A stretch of DNA of 37,602 nt, taken from NCBI GenBank assembly GCA_003833135.1, contig QZLH01000007.1, positions 170,190 to 207,791 on the forward strand, written 5' to 3'. The position numbers were made by a program, and so were the translations under genes. This stretch comes from Oehlia diaphana. Its lineage: Eukaryota; Glomeromycota; Glomeromycetes; Glomerales; Glomeraceae. The notes beneath the pieces are model-generated. The model was not told the DNA's origin and did not search any database. It saw only the letters and a list, made by a program, of their open reading frames with translations. Positions 20,766 through 30,439 of the stretch are shown here, in pieces. Each line of letters opens with the position of its first letter. Position 1 is the stretch's first letter.

Positions 20766-20890
20766 TAGGGATGGCAACGGTCACGGTCATTAACCGGTTA
20801 TGACCGGTCATGACCGTGACCGATATCGGTCGGTCAAAGACCTCTGACCGACCGTTTAACCGACCGTTTGACCGACCGTTTAACCGATCC
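20766..20890. repeat. GGTCA-rich palindrome and 12-bp tandem repeat
   Basis: TAGGGATGGCAACGGTCACG starts the element. CGGTCACGGTCAT at 20778-20790 is the exact reverse complement of ATGACCGTGACCG at 20810-20822, and the loop itself holds AACCGGTT and GACCGGTC. It is followed by four 12-bp units alternating GACCGACCGTTT and AACCGACCGTTT (20846-20890). An opening of the TAGGGATGGCAA kind is common at ends of hAT-type elements, so this may be one end of a degraded non-autonomous hAT copy; the other end was not found. Confidence 0.55.
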
Positions 20891-20969
20891 TGAAAACGTT
20901 TGCGAAACGTCTTTTAATATAAAATTTAATAAAAAAATGTTTCGCGGGGTTAGAGATACAGTATACAGG

Positions 20970-21052
20970 TCCGGTATCACGTGATTTTTTATAATTAAAA
21001 ATGGTTATAATAAATCGTGTATCAGGCAATATTCAAATCACGGGATACCGGA
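20970..21052. mobile_element. Small palindromic MITE-like element
   Basis: TCCGGTATCACGTGATT at 20970-20986 and AATCACGGGATACCGGA at 21036-21052 are inverted copies with one mismatch in 17. The central 49 bases are AT-rich. The size (83 bp) and structure suit a miniature inverted-repeat element. I see no convincing target duplication. Confidence 0.5.
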
Positions 21053-21233
21053 TAACTATTAAATACATGATAACAGATAAGCAAAAAAATTTTAGATAAT
21101 TTAAGTGTGGCGCTCATGTGACAGATGGTGCGTAACTAATAGGATCTGTTCTAGACACCAGTGATTCAAATCCGTGCAACAATATGATATATAAATACTA
21201 AAAAAAATGCTGTAGATCAGTAGATCGGTTACG

Positions 21234-22716
21234 ATGTCTTGCAAGAAGTTATGATGATTATGAAAGATTATTTGAAACTGATGAAGGATATGACGTTATT
21301 ATTTATGCCGGTGAAGATGAAAACGTTAAAGAACTACATGCTCTTTCTAATATTTTGTGTATCAGGTCACAATATTTTCGTACAGCACTTTCTAATGAAT
21401 GGGTAAAGAAAAAGGATGGGAAGTTTATTTTAGAAAAACCAACCATTTCTCCAAATATTTTTAAAATTATTTAAGGTAATAAATATATTGTACCTATAAA
21501 TATACTGTACCTATAAAATATTTAAATTAATATCTTTCATAAAATTCTTTGATTTATTTATTGTGGAAAAATTGATTTCACAAAATTAGAAGGATTTGAA
21601 TTATTAAAATTATCTATGGCTGTTTACGAACTTAATATTCAATCTTTAATTCCTCGTATTGAGGAATATTTAATTAAACATCGGTACAAATTTTTACAGC
21701 AAAATCCTACGAGAATTATTAAAACAATCTATCAAAATGAATCTTTTACAAATTTATTAGATTTTTGTCTTAGCAAAATTTGTGAAGAACCTGAAATATT
21801 ATTTGATTCTGAAAATTTCACTAGCTTAAAGGCACCTATAATGGAATTGCTTTTAAATCGGGATGATCTGTGTCTAGAAGAAATTGAAATATGGGATAAC
21901 TTATTAAAATGGACTTTTGCACAAAATCCTACTATTTCAAAAGATGTCACTAAATGGAACAAAGAGGAAGTCACAGTTATCATGGAAAGAACTCTTCATA
22001 GATATATCCATTTAGTTAGATTTTATCATATATCTTCAGAAGATTTTCATGATAAAGTATATCCTTTGAAGGAAATATTGCCAAAGGATTTAATTAATAA
22101 TCTTTTAACATTTTATTTAGCACCAAATAAAAGAACAAATATTGATAAGAAACTTCCTAGAAAATCAAAATGTGATAAGTATGATTCAGTTATTGTTAAT
22201 TTTCAACATTTTGCATTATTTGCCAGTTGGATTGATAGAAAAAATAACAATTATTTAAGAAATATTCCCTATAATTTTAATTTACTCTATCGTTCTAGTA
22301 GTGATGGTGATACAGTAAAAAAATTTCATGAGAAAACAGATAATAAGGGAGCTAATATTGTTATCGCAAAAATTAAATATACAAATCAAATAATTAGAGG
22401 ATATAATCCATTGGATTGGGGTGGAAATTATGGTTATAGATCTGCACCTGAAAGTTTTATATTTTCATTTGAAGATTACAAAAATACTGATACGAAGAAG
22501 ATTGGAAGAGTGGTTGAAAAGGAATATGCTATATACTGTTATAGTAATTACGGTCCGACTTTTGGTTCAAATGATAATGGTGGTAGTTGTGATTTAGAGC
22601 TACGTTCAAGTAGCAACAGATGGAGATCATGTCCAAATTCTTATCCTGATATTGGTATCCCAAGAAATTATGAGATTGAAAATTATGAAGTATTTCAAGT
22701 TGTTAAAAAGAATTAA
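21234..22716 (+). pseudogene. BTB-BACK-TLDc copy 3 with a disabled BTB half
   Basis: Compared with copy 1, the 5' half carries three separate lesions. After ATGTCTTGCAAGAAG the frame reaches TGA at once, although SYDDYERLFETDEGYDVIIY follows in another frame. At the end of exon 1 one T is missing (ATTATTTAAG instead of ATTATTTTAAG), which puts a stop before the donor. The splice acceptor TTCTTAG of copy 1 is TTCTTTG here, so AG is gone. By contrast the BACK-TLDc half is fully open (separate entry). As a BTB protein it cannot be made from this sequence. Confidence 0.8.
21616..22716 (+). CDS. Open BACK-TLDc frame left from BTB-TLDc copy 3
   Basis: An uninterrupted ATG-to-TAA frame of 366 residues corresponds to exon 2 of the intact family members. 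It has the BACK-type region at about residues 1-150 (SLIPRIEEYLIKH, WDNLLKWTFAQNP, RFYHISSEDFHDKV) and TLDc at about 189-366 (YDSVIVNFQHFALFASWID, NPLDWGGN, SFIFSFEDY, GIPRNYEIENYEVFQVVKKN). The ATG at 21616 corresponds to the internal Met in MAVDELNIQ of the other copies, not to a natural start. An in-frame TGA lies at the position of the lost acceptor. It may be translated from a shorter transcript as a BTB-less protein, or be a recent pseudogene part not yet decayed. Confidence 0.55.
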   Translation: MAVYELNIQSLIPRIEEYLIKHRYKFLQQNPTRIIKTIYQNESFTNLLDFCLSKICEEPEILFDSENFTSLKAPIMELLLNRDDLCLEEIEIWDNLLKWTFAQNPTISKDVTKWNKEEVTVIMERTLHRYIHLVRFYHISSEDFHDKVYPLKEILPKDLINNLLTFYLAPNKRTNIDKKLPRKSKCDKYDSVIVNFQHFALFASWIDRKNNNYLRNIPYNFNLLYRSSSDGDTVKKFHEKTDNKGANIVIAKIKYTNQIIRGYNPLDWGGNYGYRSAPESFIFSFEDYKNTDTKKIGRVVEKEYAIYCYSNYGPTFGSNDNGGSCDLELRSSSNRWRSCPNSYPDIGIPRNYEIENYEVFQVVKKN

Positions 22717-24125
22717 AAGAGTAATTTCATATAGGAATCCTTTTATAGATTTATATAACATCTGTAGTTTGTGAAGTAGTAATAATTAAGAAACTATTTT
22801 CTTAAATAAAAAAAATGCATTTTTTTGGTGTTTAGAATATTATTTCATAATACAGTCAACTCTCCATAAATATATCTTCCTTAGGACTTGATACAAATGA
22901 CTTTTACAAGTAATTTGTTGCTTAAATTATTGTAAATATTCTAAACATATAATGGTAAATGTTACAAGCGAAATTAACATAAAAAAAATAAAGTTCAATT
23001 TGAGGATATTGTATTCAGCTCATTGATCACTAAATTTTCGTTTAATATAATGTTTAAATTTGTAATATTTCTGAAATATTTTCACCTAAGAATTATTTTG
23101 ATATATTCGATTTCTCCAAACATTTTCAAAAATATTTCAAGATAATAGATATTACTAGAGTTCGTATAATTATATAAATAAAATATTAATGTAATTTTTA
23201 AAATTAACTTTGCAGTAAAATTTGTAATTTTTCATTAATTTTTACAAGAATATGAGGTTTAGATTACGATAATATAGATATGTAAGCACGAAAGTTTGTT
23301 GTACTTTAATTCTAATATCTTTCATACATATTTTCTTCCAATTCTAATAAAATAGATTCACAGTATTTTTATTTTAACCAATCAACTGTAACGGTGAGTA
23401 TTAATAGCAATTGCTATTGAATAGATAGATCTTGAAATGATTCTTAGGAATTTTTTTAATTTGTTTCTCACGTTTTCGTATAGTCTAATACAATTTTCTT
23501 TCTCAAGCAAAGGAGTGAAATACAAAATAAGATATTTAAAAATCAATTTGATCATTATATCTTCTAAGTATTTTAGAACAACATCCATAAATCAATCTCA
23601 AAAAAAATAAAATAATAATTATATGAGTGATAATCTCGTACCACACACCTGGCGGATAAATCTAAATAAATAAAAGAGGTAGAAACTGAACAAAAACAAA
23701 TAAATTAGTTATTTTTAACCATATAATTGTGGCTCAGCAAGAATCAAGGTAAAAGTGCTAAAGAAATTAATATAATAAAACGTAACAAAAATTGATGCTC
23801 ATGACCAACATAAAAACTTTGAGAATAAACTTGCGTACGCACTTGTTAATAATAACTGAATGTAAATACGACAATAGACCACTTTTTTTATATATGAAAA
23901 ATTGTAGGTAGCATACAAGCATTAAAATCTTTTTATCAGAGTCCACAGCACACGGAAATAAAATGTAAAACAGTGTATGATGAGTAAAATGTTTTAGATT
24001 ACAATCCAGTTGAAGAATTAAATTAAGCCGTATTCAGAACGTTTTCAAAAAAAAACAAAGATGCATTGTCCGAACACTTTCCAGAAAAAAGAAATTGATT
24101 TTATCATGTGCGTGCTTTTTTTTTC
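22717..24125 (+). repeat. 3' flank of duplicated BTB-TLDc unit, copy 3
   Basis: Landmarks shared with 8381-9695: TTTGTAATTTTTCATTAATT at about 23220, TTTTAGAACAACATCCAT followed by CTCGTACCACACACCTGG at about 23572-23651, ACCATATAATTGTGGCTC at about 23719-23736, GTAACAAAAATTGATGCTC, and GCCGTATTCAGAACGTTTTC at 24029 leading to CACTTTCCAGA. The similarity ends at about 24110-24125, which marks the border of the duplicated unit. The minus-strand frame at 23382-23588 is not a gene. Confidence 0.7.
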
Positions 24126-24572
24126 GGAAACGTTTGAAAAACGTTTCGTGTTTTATCTCGTATTGCAATTATCAGCAGTAATGGCAGCACACGGAGGGAC
24201 TAAAGTAGCCAGCTAAGATTTTAACTGATTATTTATATATAATATCGTTTAATAATATTAATAGACATATAGCATAAATCAATTAAGTTCATTAATAATT
24301 AGTCGTTTATTGACTTTAAAATACTAATAAGATCAATATACTGTAATTAAGTGAATTATGGTAATATTTCTTATGTTAAATATGCAAAACTACTACTATA
24401 AAATAAACTTAAGTACATTATAATAAAAAAATTCTCAAACCTTAGTAATTATATGAGAACACGTACTACTTGTATCTTGACTCGTTCAGTCGATTAGGAA
24501 TATGCGGGATTTTACTCACCGACATTTTATGAACATCCAATATTGAAATCAGTATTAGTCTATAACTCAGTT

Positions 24573-24614
24573 ATTGGATGGGGATATCGGTATATTTCTA
24601 TTCCCCCATCCAAT
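24573..24614. repeat. 11-bp inverted repeat ATTGGATGGGG / CCCCATCCAAT
   Basis: Arms at 24573-24583 and 24604-24614 match exactly with a 20-base loop. It may be a cruciform-forming remnant of a small element. No further structure was found. Confidence 0.45.
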
Positions 24615-24780
24615 GACGTGATTGAGCGAGCAGATTTAAGTCATAATGAACATGTATAATACTTAAGAATTATTTTAAGTATAGTTCATCTGTTATTGAG
24701 AACTAGTTTTAGTAGTAAAGTCGTTTGTTACATTTTATATTGAAATTTGAAATTCGCTAAAGAAAATTTTAAATACAAGT

Positions 24781-24904
24781 CCCTGTAAAAAATCTGATAC
24801 GTGTTTTATCTTTCCATGTTTTTTTCGTGAATGTATCATTCATTTTCACGGAATTTTTACGGAAGATACGAAGAAATAATGGAAATATTCGGATAAAAAT
24901 TTTC
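24781..24904 (+). mobile_element. MITE family M1, copy 2, decayed
   Basis: CCCTGTAAAAAATCTGATAC opens the relic, TTTTCACGGAATTTTTACGG lies within it, and GGATAAAAATTTTCG closes it without the final AGGG. The order of motifs follows the better preserved copies at 18517-18700 and 27454-27610, but about 50 bp are missing. Confidence 0.5.
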
Positions 24905-25161
24905 GATACTTGATGAACGTAAATGATTTATGCTTAAGATTATTTGAATTATACAATTTTGTTAAACATTTAGAGATATATTTGGTAATGATGTAACATT
25001 TACATAATTTTGTATAGCTCTTTAATGAACATTGTATAAATATTGTAACAGTCAATTTCTAATGAGTAATAACGCGTTAAAAAATATTCATAAATTATTT
25101 AATTATATATATTGTATTACATTCACCTTGAAATGATATGTAAACTATATATAGTCTAATG

Positions 25162-25176
25162 CGGCACTACGTGCCG
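25162..25176. repeat. Short GC-rich hairpin CGGCAC-TAC-GTGCCG
   Basis: A 6-bp perfect stem with a 3-base loop stands out in very AT-rich DNA and is followed by another GTGCG. It could be the core of a degraded mobile element. Functional meaning is unknown. Confidence 0.4.
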
Positions 25177-25707
25177 TGCGCTATTGGACCATTTACGTAA
25201 CATTCTACCCACTATCCAAAATCAGTTAAACAACTGTAGTAGTAATTACAATTATGGAAAGAATCTTTCATGTTCCGTTATATTCCGTCCTTTTAGTTAA
25301 AAAATTTTTTTTGATGTCTATCTTGTATATCTTGAAAATTACTAGTAATTAGTAGTTATTAGTATTATTTTTTTAACTATCTATCCAGTTTATTTACAAT
25401 AACTGTGTTTTTCTTATAGTTACATTACGAACGAAACATTGGCCAATAATATTTATTTATACGGTAGAAAACAATTATTAATCAATTTAAACATAAAAAC
25501 ATTCTTTTTTACCAATAAAAAAGATCGAATTCTTTTAAAAATTCATATGTCTTTTTAGATGATACTATTCCATGAACTGCACCAGCGTAACGCAGGAATA
25601 ATTCTAAATTTGGCCTCATTGTAAATATCGTACAACAATATATTGTATAAAAATATATCAAAAAATGGTGTAGATCAGTAAATAACTCTGTCTCTCTAAA
25701 CCTAACG

Positions 25708-27208
25708 ATGTCTATAGAATATTGGCAAGAAAATATTAATGACGACTATGAAAGATTATTTGAAACTGATGAAGGATATGACGTTATTATTTATGCCGGT
25801 GAAAATGAAAATATTAAAGAATTTCACGCACATTCAATTATTTTACGTACCAGATCACAATATTTTCGTATAGCATTTTTCTAACGAATGGGAAAAGAAA
25901 AAGGACGGGAAATTTATTTTAGAAAAACCAAATATTTCTCCTAAAATTTTTAAAATTATTTTAAGGTAATAAAATATAAATAAACTGAATGTATCCATAT
26001 GTACTAATTTTTATTAATATTCTTCATTAAAATAATTTTTTAGGTTTATTTATTGTGGAAAAATTGATTTCACAAAATTAGAAGGGCCCGAATTATTAAA
26101 ATTATCTATGGCAGTTGATGAACTTAACATTCAATCTTTAATCCCTCGTGTCGAGGAATATTTAATTAAACATCAATATAAATTTTTACAACAAGATCCT
26201 ATAGGAATTATTGAAACAATTTTTCAAAATGAATGTTTTACGAGTCTATTAGATTTCTGTCTTGACAAAATTTGTAAAGAGCCTGAAATATTATTTAATT
26301 CTGAAAATTTTACTAGCTTAAAAGAACCTATAGTGGAATTGCTTTTAAAACGGGATGATTTGTGCTTAAAAGAAATTGAAATATGGGATGTCTTATTGAA
26401 ATGGGCTTTTGCACAAAATCCAACTATTCCGAAAGATATCACTAAATGGAACAAAGAGGGAGTTACAATTATGAAAAGAACTCTTCATAGATATATTCCT
26501 TTAATTAGATTTTATCATATATCTTCAGAAGATTTTCATGATAAAGTATTTCCTTTTAAAAAATTATTACCAAAAGAATTAATTAATGATCTTTTTACAT
26601 TTTATTTAGTACCAAATAGAAAAATAAATATTGACATACAACCTCCTAGGCGATCATATGATAAATATGATTCAGTTATTGTTGATTTTCAATATTTTGC
26701 ATTATTTGCCAGTTGGATTGATAAGAAAAATGATAATTATTTAAGAAATATCCCTTATAATTTCAATTTATTATATCGTTCTAGTAGCGATGGTAATACT
26801 GTTGCAAAATTTCATGAAAAAACTGATAATAAAGGAGCCAATATTGTTGTTGCAAAGATTAAAAATACAAATCAAATAATTGGGGGATATAATCCATTAG
26901 ATTGGAGTGGAAATTCCAGTTTTAGATCTACAGCTGATAGTTTTATATTTTTATTTAAAGATTACAAAAATACTGATACAGGGAAGATTGGAAGAGTGAT
27001 TAAAAAGGAAAATGCTATATACTGTTATAGTGATTATGGTCCGACTTTTGGTTCAAGTAATAATGGTGGTAGTTGTGATATAGAGCTGCGTTCAAGTAGC
27101 AACAAATGGAGTTCAAGTCCAAATTCTTATCTTGACATTGGTATCCCAAGAAATTATGAGATTGAAAATTATGAAGTATTTCAAGTTGTTAAAAAGAAAG
27201 TCGTTTAG
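25708..27208 (+). pseudogene. BTB-BACK-TLDc copy 4, complete except for a single-base frameshift
   Basis: The start MSIEYWQENINDDYERLFET opens the BTB domain normally. In exon 1 a run of five T at 25876-25880 has one T more than its alignment to copies 1, 3 and 5 allows, and a TAA follows at once. Downstream the family frame continues (WEKKKDGKFILEKPNISP). The donor at 25966 and acceptor ending at 26043 (78-bp intron) are intact. Exon 2 (26044-27208) is fully open: BACK (SLIPRVEEYLIKH, WAFAQNP) and TLDc (YDSVIVDFQYFALFASWID, NPLDWSGN, GIPRNYEIENYEVFQVVKKK). Coding length is 1423 bases, that is 1422 plus one. Either a very young pseudogene or a homopolymer error in the assembly. The downstream ATG at 26108 gives a 366-residue BACK-TLDc frame. 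Confidence 0.8.
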
Positions 27209-27453
27209 TATTCTTCTCGTACTATATAGTTTTATAAGTTAAATTTATATAAACCATTTTTCAATAAAATATATTTTTTTAACTTAAGCCTCAATTTATA
27301 AATTTTATAGTTTAATACAATATAACATATAACATTTATCAATTGTTATCGTCCTATCAGTAAATTATCAACCATCTGTTTGCTGAAAATAACCAGTGTT
27401 GTAAATATTAATATAATTCTCTCAATTTTCAATTTCACTCTAATCCTGGCCAT
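27209..27453. other. Downstream region of copy 4
   Basis: Non-coding AT-rich DNA. It lacks the conserved 3' flank seen after copies 1-3, so copy 4 either belongs to a shorter duplication or lost that part. TTCAATAAAATATA at about 27260 could be a polyadenylation signal. Confidence 0.35.
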
Positions 27454-27610
27454 CCCTATAAAAATTCTATCCGTTATTTCTGTAAAAACTCCGCAGAATG
27501 AAGCCTTTCACGGATCCATTCACGGAAAATGAAAATAATTCGATAAATTCCGTGAAATAAGGTCATAAAAAAAGTGAAATGTAAAAAACGGATCGACTTT
27601 TTTTACAGGG
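27454..27610 (-). mobile_element. MITE family M1, copy 3, inverted orientation
   Basis: CCCTATAAAAATTCTATCCG at the left end and CGACTTTTTTTACAGGG at the right end are the terminal inverted repeats. Read on the minus strand it aligns along its length with 18517-18700, including the GGATCCGTGAAAGGC block and the CGGAGTTTTTACAGAAATAA block near one end. Size 157 bp; no coding capacity. Confidence 0.75.
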
Positions 27611-27864
27611 TAAGGTTACGATATACATGGCTTTTCGCAAAGTTAGATAAACCTAATATCGTTTCCAAACATTATCACTCAAGATTCAATACTATAAAAG
27701 TCTAAATTGATTATTTAGTAGAAATTGACGTTTTTTATTCCAAATAGAAAAATTTTCTATAATAAATACATATAAAAATTAATAACAATATTTTTATTTC
27801 ACAAAATTGCCCGACGAAGAATTCCATGCAAAGGTCACACAAAAATGTCTGTCTGTCGTAGTTA

Positions 27865-28085
27865 GGCGACACAAAGTGATAAAATGGTTTTCATATCCCG
27901 GCCGGGTCAGTTTTTGTTAAGTCAAAAAAAAAAAATTTTTTTATATTATTACTATATGCCGGGTGAGAATTTTTTAAAAATTTAAAAAAAATTTCACATA
28001 AAATTTTTGAAAAAAAAAAAATTAGCCGGGTTATTGATGAAATATTTTTATATAATGAAAACCATGTTTACCACTTTGTGTCGCC
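27865..28085. mobile_element. PIF/Harbinger-like MITE with TTA target duplication
   Basis: GGCGACACAAAGTG at the left end and CACTTTGTGTCGCC at the right end are exact inverted repeats. The similarity extends inward to about 33 bp (ATGGTTTTCAT against ATGAAAACCAT). TTA stands directly outside both ends (27862-27864 and 28086-28088). A 3-bp TWA-type duplication with GG-starting ends is the hallmark of the PIF/Harbinger superfamily. The interior is T/A-rich with three GCCGGG words and has no coding capacity. Confidence 0.75.
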
Positions 28086-28088
28086 TTA

Positions 28089-28688
28089 TGTATAATACAT
28101 TTTTTTAAAAAAATTTAATTAACAAAATTTGCGTAACTTGTATCAAATTTAAGTAAAATTTTATTAAATGTCAAAAGAAATCTAAGAAATTAAAATAATT
28201 ATAGTTAATCAAAAGAAATAAAGTTTGATGAATGACGGGAGGAATATTATGTTATAATTACTATAAATAATAATAGTATAAGAGAATAAATGATTTATAA
28301 TATTTTTTTTTTATGCCCTCTTATCCATTGTTTACCTTTCCTTTCTTTCTCTCCTTTTTTTTTCTCTCGCCCTTTCCGTTTCTTGCACCCCTAAAAAAAG
28401 TACCAATAAATTATATTAAATTATCTTTCTTCGATCCGATCACAAAATAAAGGTTATAAATAAAAATAAATTAAGTAGGCAAGGAAATTGTCATTATGAT
28501 AAATAATTAAATATTAAATAAATACTAATGTACTTTTTCTCAAATAAAAATGTTTTACTTATGGAGTTATTGAATTTCTAAACGTTTAATTTATTATCAT
28601 TTAGTTAATTGTAAAATAAAATAAGTAATAATAATAACTTAAATTTTATATTGACCTCTCTATCGAATAATCCAGTACATAAATATCC
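28089..28688. other. Gene-free spacer with pyrimidine tract
   Basis: This is the shared 3' side of copy 4 (plus) and copy 5 (minus), which converge here. A CT-rich tract at about 28315-28400 (CCTTTCCTTTCTTTCTCTCC and beyond) is the only feature of note. Nothing matches the 3' flank shared by copies 1-3. Confidence 0.45.
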
Positions 28689-30151
28689 TTAATTAAATCC
28701 TTTATAACAAACTCGAAATACTTCATAATTTTCAACTTCATAATTTCCTGGAATACCTATATCAGGATAAGCATGCGGTTCTGAGCTCCATTTACCATTT
28801 GAACGTACCATTATATCACAACTAACATTATTATTTACGCCAAATACTGGTCCACAATTATTATGACCATATATAGCATATTTCTTATTGGTTACTCTTC
28901 CAATTTTGCCTGTTTCAATATTATTGTAATCTTCAAATGAAAATATAAAACTATCAGCCGTAGCTTTCCAAAGAGCAAATCCACTCCAATCGAATGGTGA
29001 ATATCCTCCAATCATTTGATTTGTATTTTTAATCTTTGCAACAACAATACTGGCTCCTAAATTATCTGTTTTTTCATGAAATGTTTTAATTGTATCACCA
29101 TCCCTACTAGCACGATATAGTAAATTAAAACTATAAGGAATTTTTCTTGAATAAACATTACTAATCTTATCTATCCAACTAGCAAATAATGCAAAATGCC
29201 GAAATTCGATTATAACTGAATCATACTTTGTTCGTCTGGGAAGTTTATCAATATTTGTTTTTTCATTTGGAAATTTAAAAAGGTTATCAATTAAATTTTT
29301 TGGTAATAATTCTTTTAAAGGATATACTTTATCATAAAGATCCTTCAAAGATATATGATAAAATCTAATTAAAGGAATATATCTATTAAGAGTCCTTTCC
29401 ATAATCATAACTTCTTCATTATTCCATTTAGTAATATCTTTTGGAATATTTGGATGCTGTGCAAAAATCCATCTCATCAAGTTATCCCATATGTCAACTT
29501 CTTCTAAATGTAAATCATCCCTTTTTAAAAGAAATTCCAATAAATGTGGTTGTATAGTAATAAATTTATCTGAATTAACAAAATTTTCACATATTTTATT
29601 AAAAAAAAAGTCAACCAAACTTGTAAAAGATTCATTTTGATAAATTGTTTGAAGAATTCTCAATGGATTTTGATATAAAAATTCGTATTGATATTTAATT
29701 AAATGTTTTTCAACACGAGGAATTAAATATTGAATATTTAATTCATCTACTGCCATTAAGAGTCTAAATAAATCTGGTCCTTCTAATATTGTTAAATCAA
29801 TTTTTCCACAATAAATAAATCTAAAATTTTTTTTTAAAAAAAATTACATTATTAAAATTATAAATTATTTTATTATTCTTTATATATTTTTTTTTACCTT
29901 ATGATAACTTTTAAAACATTTGGAAAAACATTTGGTTTTTCTAAAATAAATTTTCCATCCTTTTTCTTTGCCCATTCATTAGAGAGTGCTGCATGAAAAT
30001 ATTGTGACCTGATACGTAAAATAATTGAATGCGCATGTAATTCTTCCATATTTTCATTTTCACCAGCATAAATAATAACATCATAACCTTCATCATTTTC
30101 AAATAATTTATCATAAGCATCAATAACTTCTTGCCAACAATCTACAGACAT
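28689..30151 (-). CDS. BTB-BACK-TLDc protein, copy 5, two exons, intact
   Basis: Exon 1 (30151-29898) and exon 2 (29820-28689) join to 462 codons, a 461-residue protein. The BTB domain spans about residues 12-118 (YDVIIYAGENENMEELHAHS, RSQYFHAALSNEW), the BACK-type region about 120-240 (SLVDFFFNKICENF, WDNLMRWIFAQHP), and TLDc about 284-459 (YDSVIIEFRHFALFASWID, SPFDWSGF, SFIFSFEDY, GIPGNYEVENYEVFRV). It differs from the forward copies by a shorter linker and FFNKI instead of CLNKI, so it is an older branch of the family. Cullin-3 adaptor function is inferred from BTB-BACK; the TLDc role is unknown. No lesion is visible. Confidence 0.9.
29821..29897 (-). other. Intron of BTB-TLDc copy 5
   Basis: Minus-strand donor AAG|GTAAAA at 29897 and acceptor TTTTAG ending at 29821, 77 bp, at the same codon position and phase as in copies 1 and 4. 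Splicing restores the sequence RFIYCGKID across the join. Confidence 0.87.
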
Positions 30152-30439
30152 CTCATCGATAAATTACGAAAGGAAAGTAAGGAAAGTAAAAATTTAGTAT
30201 GCGCTGATCGACAATTAATTTTGCATTTTTCAATGGCGTACATTGTTGTACAATATTTATAATGAAAAGGGCTTACCTGTGCAACCATCAAACAAATATG
30301 GCGTGACATAATTCGGGATTAGTTTTTTTTTTTTGATTACATAATTCCGAAATATTCCCTTTTACGGTATCGCACGCAAAAAATTTTCATAGATATTCTA
30401 AAATAAAATACGTTTCTCAATTTAAATATAAAATAAATT
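30152..30439 (-). promoter_or_regulatory. Upstream region of copy 5, conserved with that of copy 6
   Basis: AGTATGCGCTGATCGACAAT followed by TAATTTTGC and GGCGTACATTGTTGTAC (30197-30250) recurs, with changes, at about 31570-31620 as AGTATGTTGCTGATCAACAA and GCCGTACAGACGTAACAGTAC. Both stand upstream of minus-strand family members. The conservation may only reflect common descent, but it marks where promoter elements should lie. Confidence 0.4.

Larger units (their letters stand above)
24126..25707. other. Gene-free spacer upstream of copy 4
   Basis: No coding frame of credit; the 69-residue minus frame at 24846-25055 is a chance opening. The stretch carries an 11-bp inverted repeat (24573-24614), a MITE relic (24781-24904) and a small GC-rich hairpin (25162-25176). 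Just before copy 4 the words TAATTCTAAATTTGG and TGTAGATCAGTA recur from copies 1 and 3 respectively, as expected for shared promoter DNA. Confidence 0.45.
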
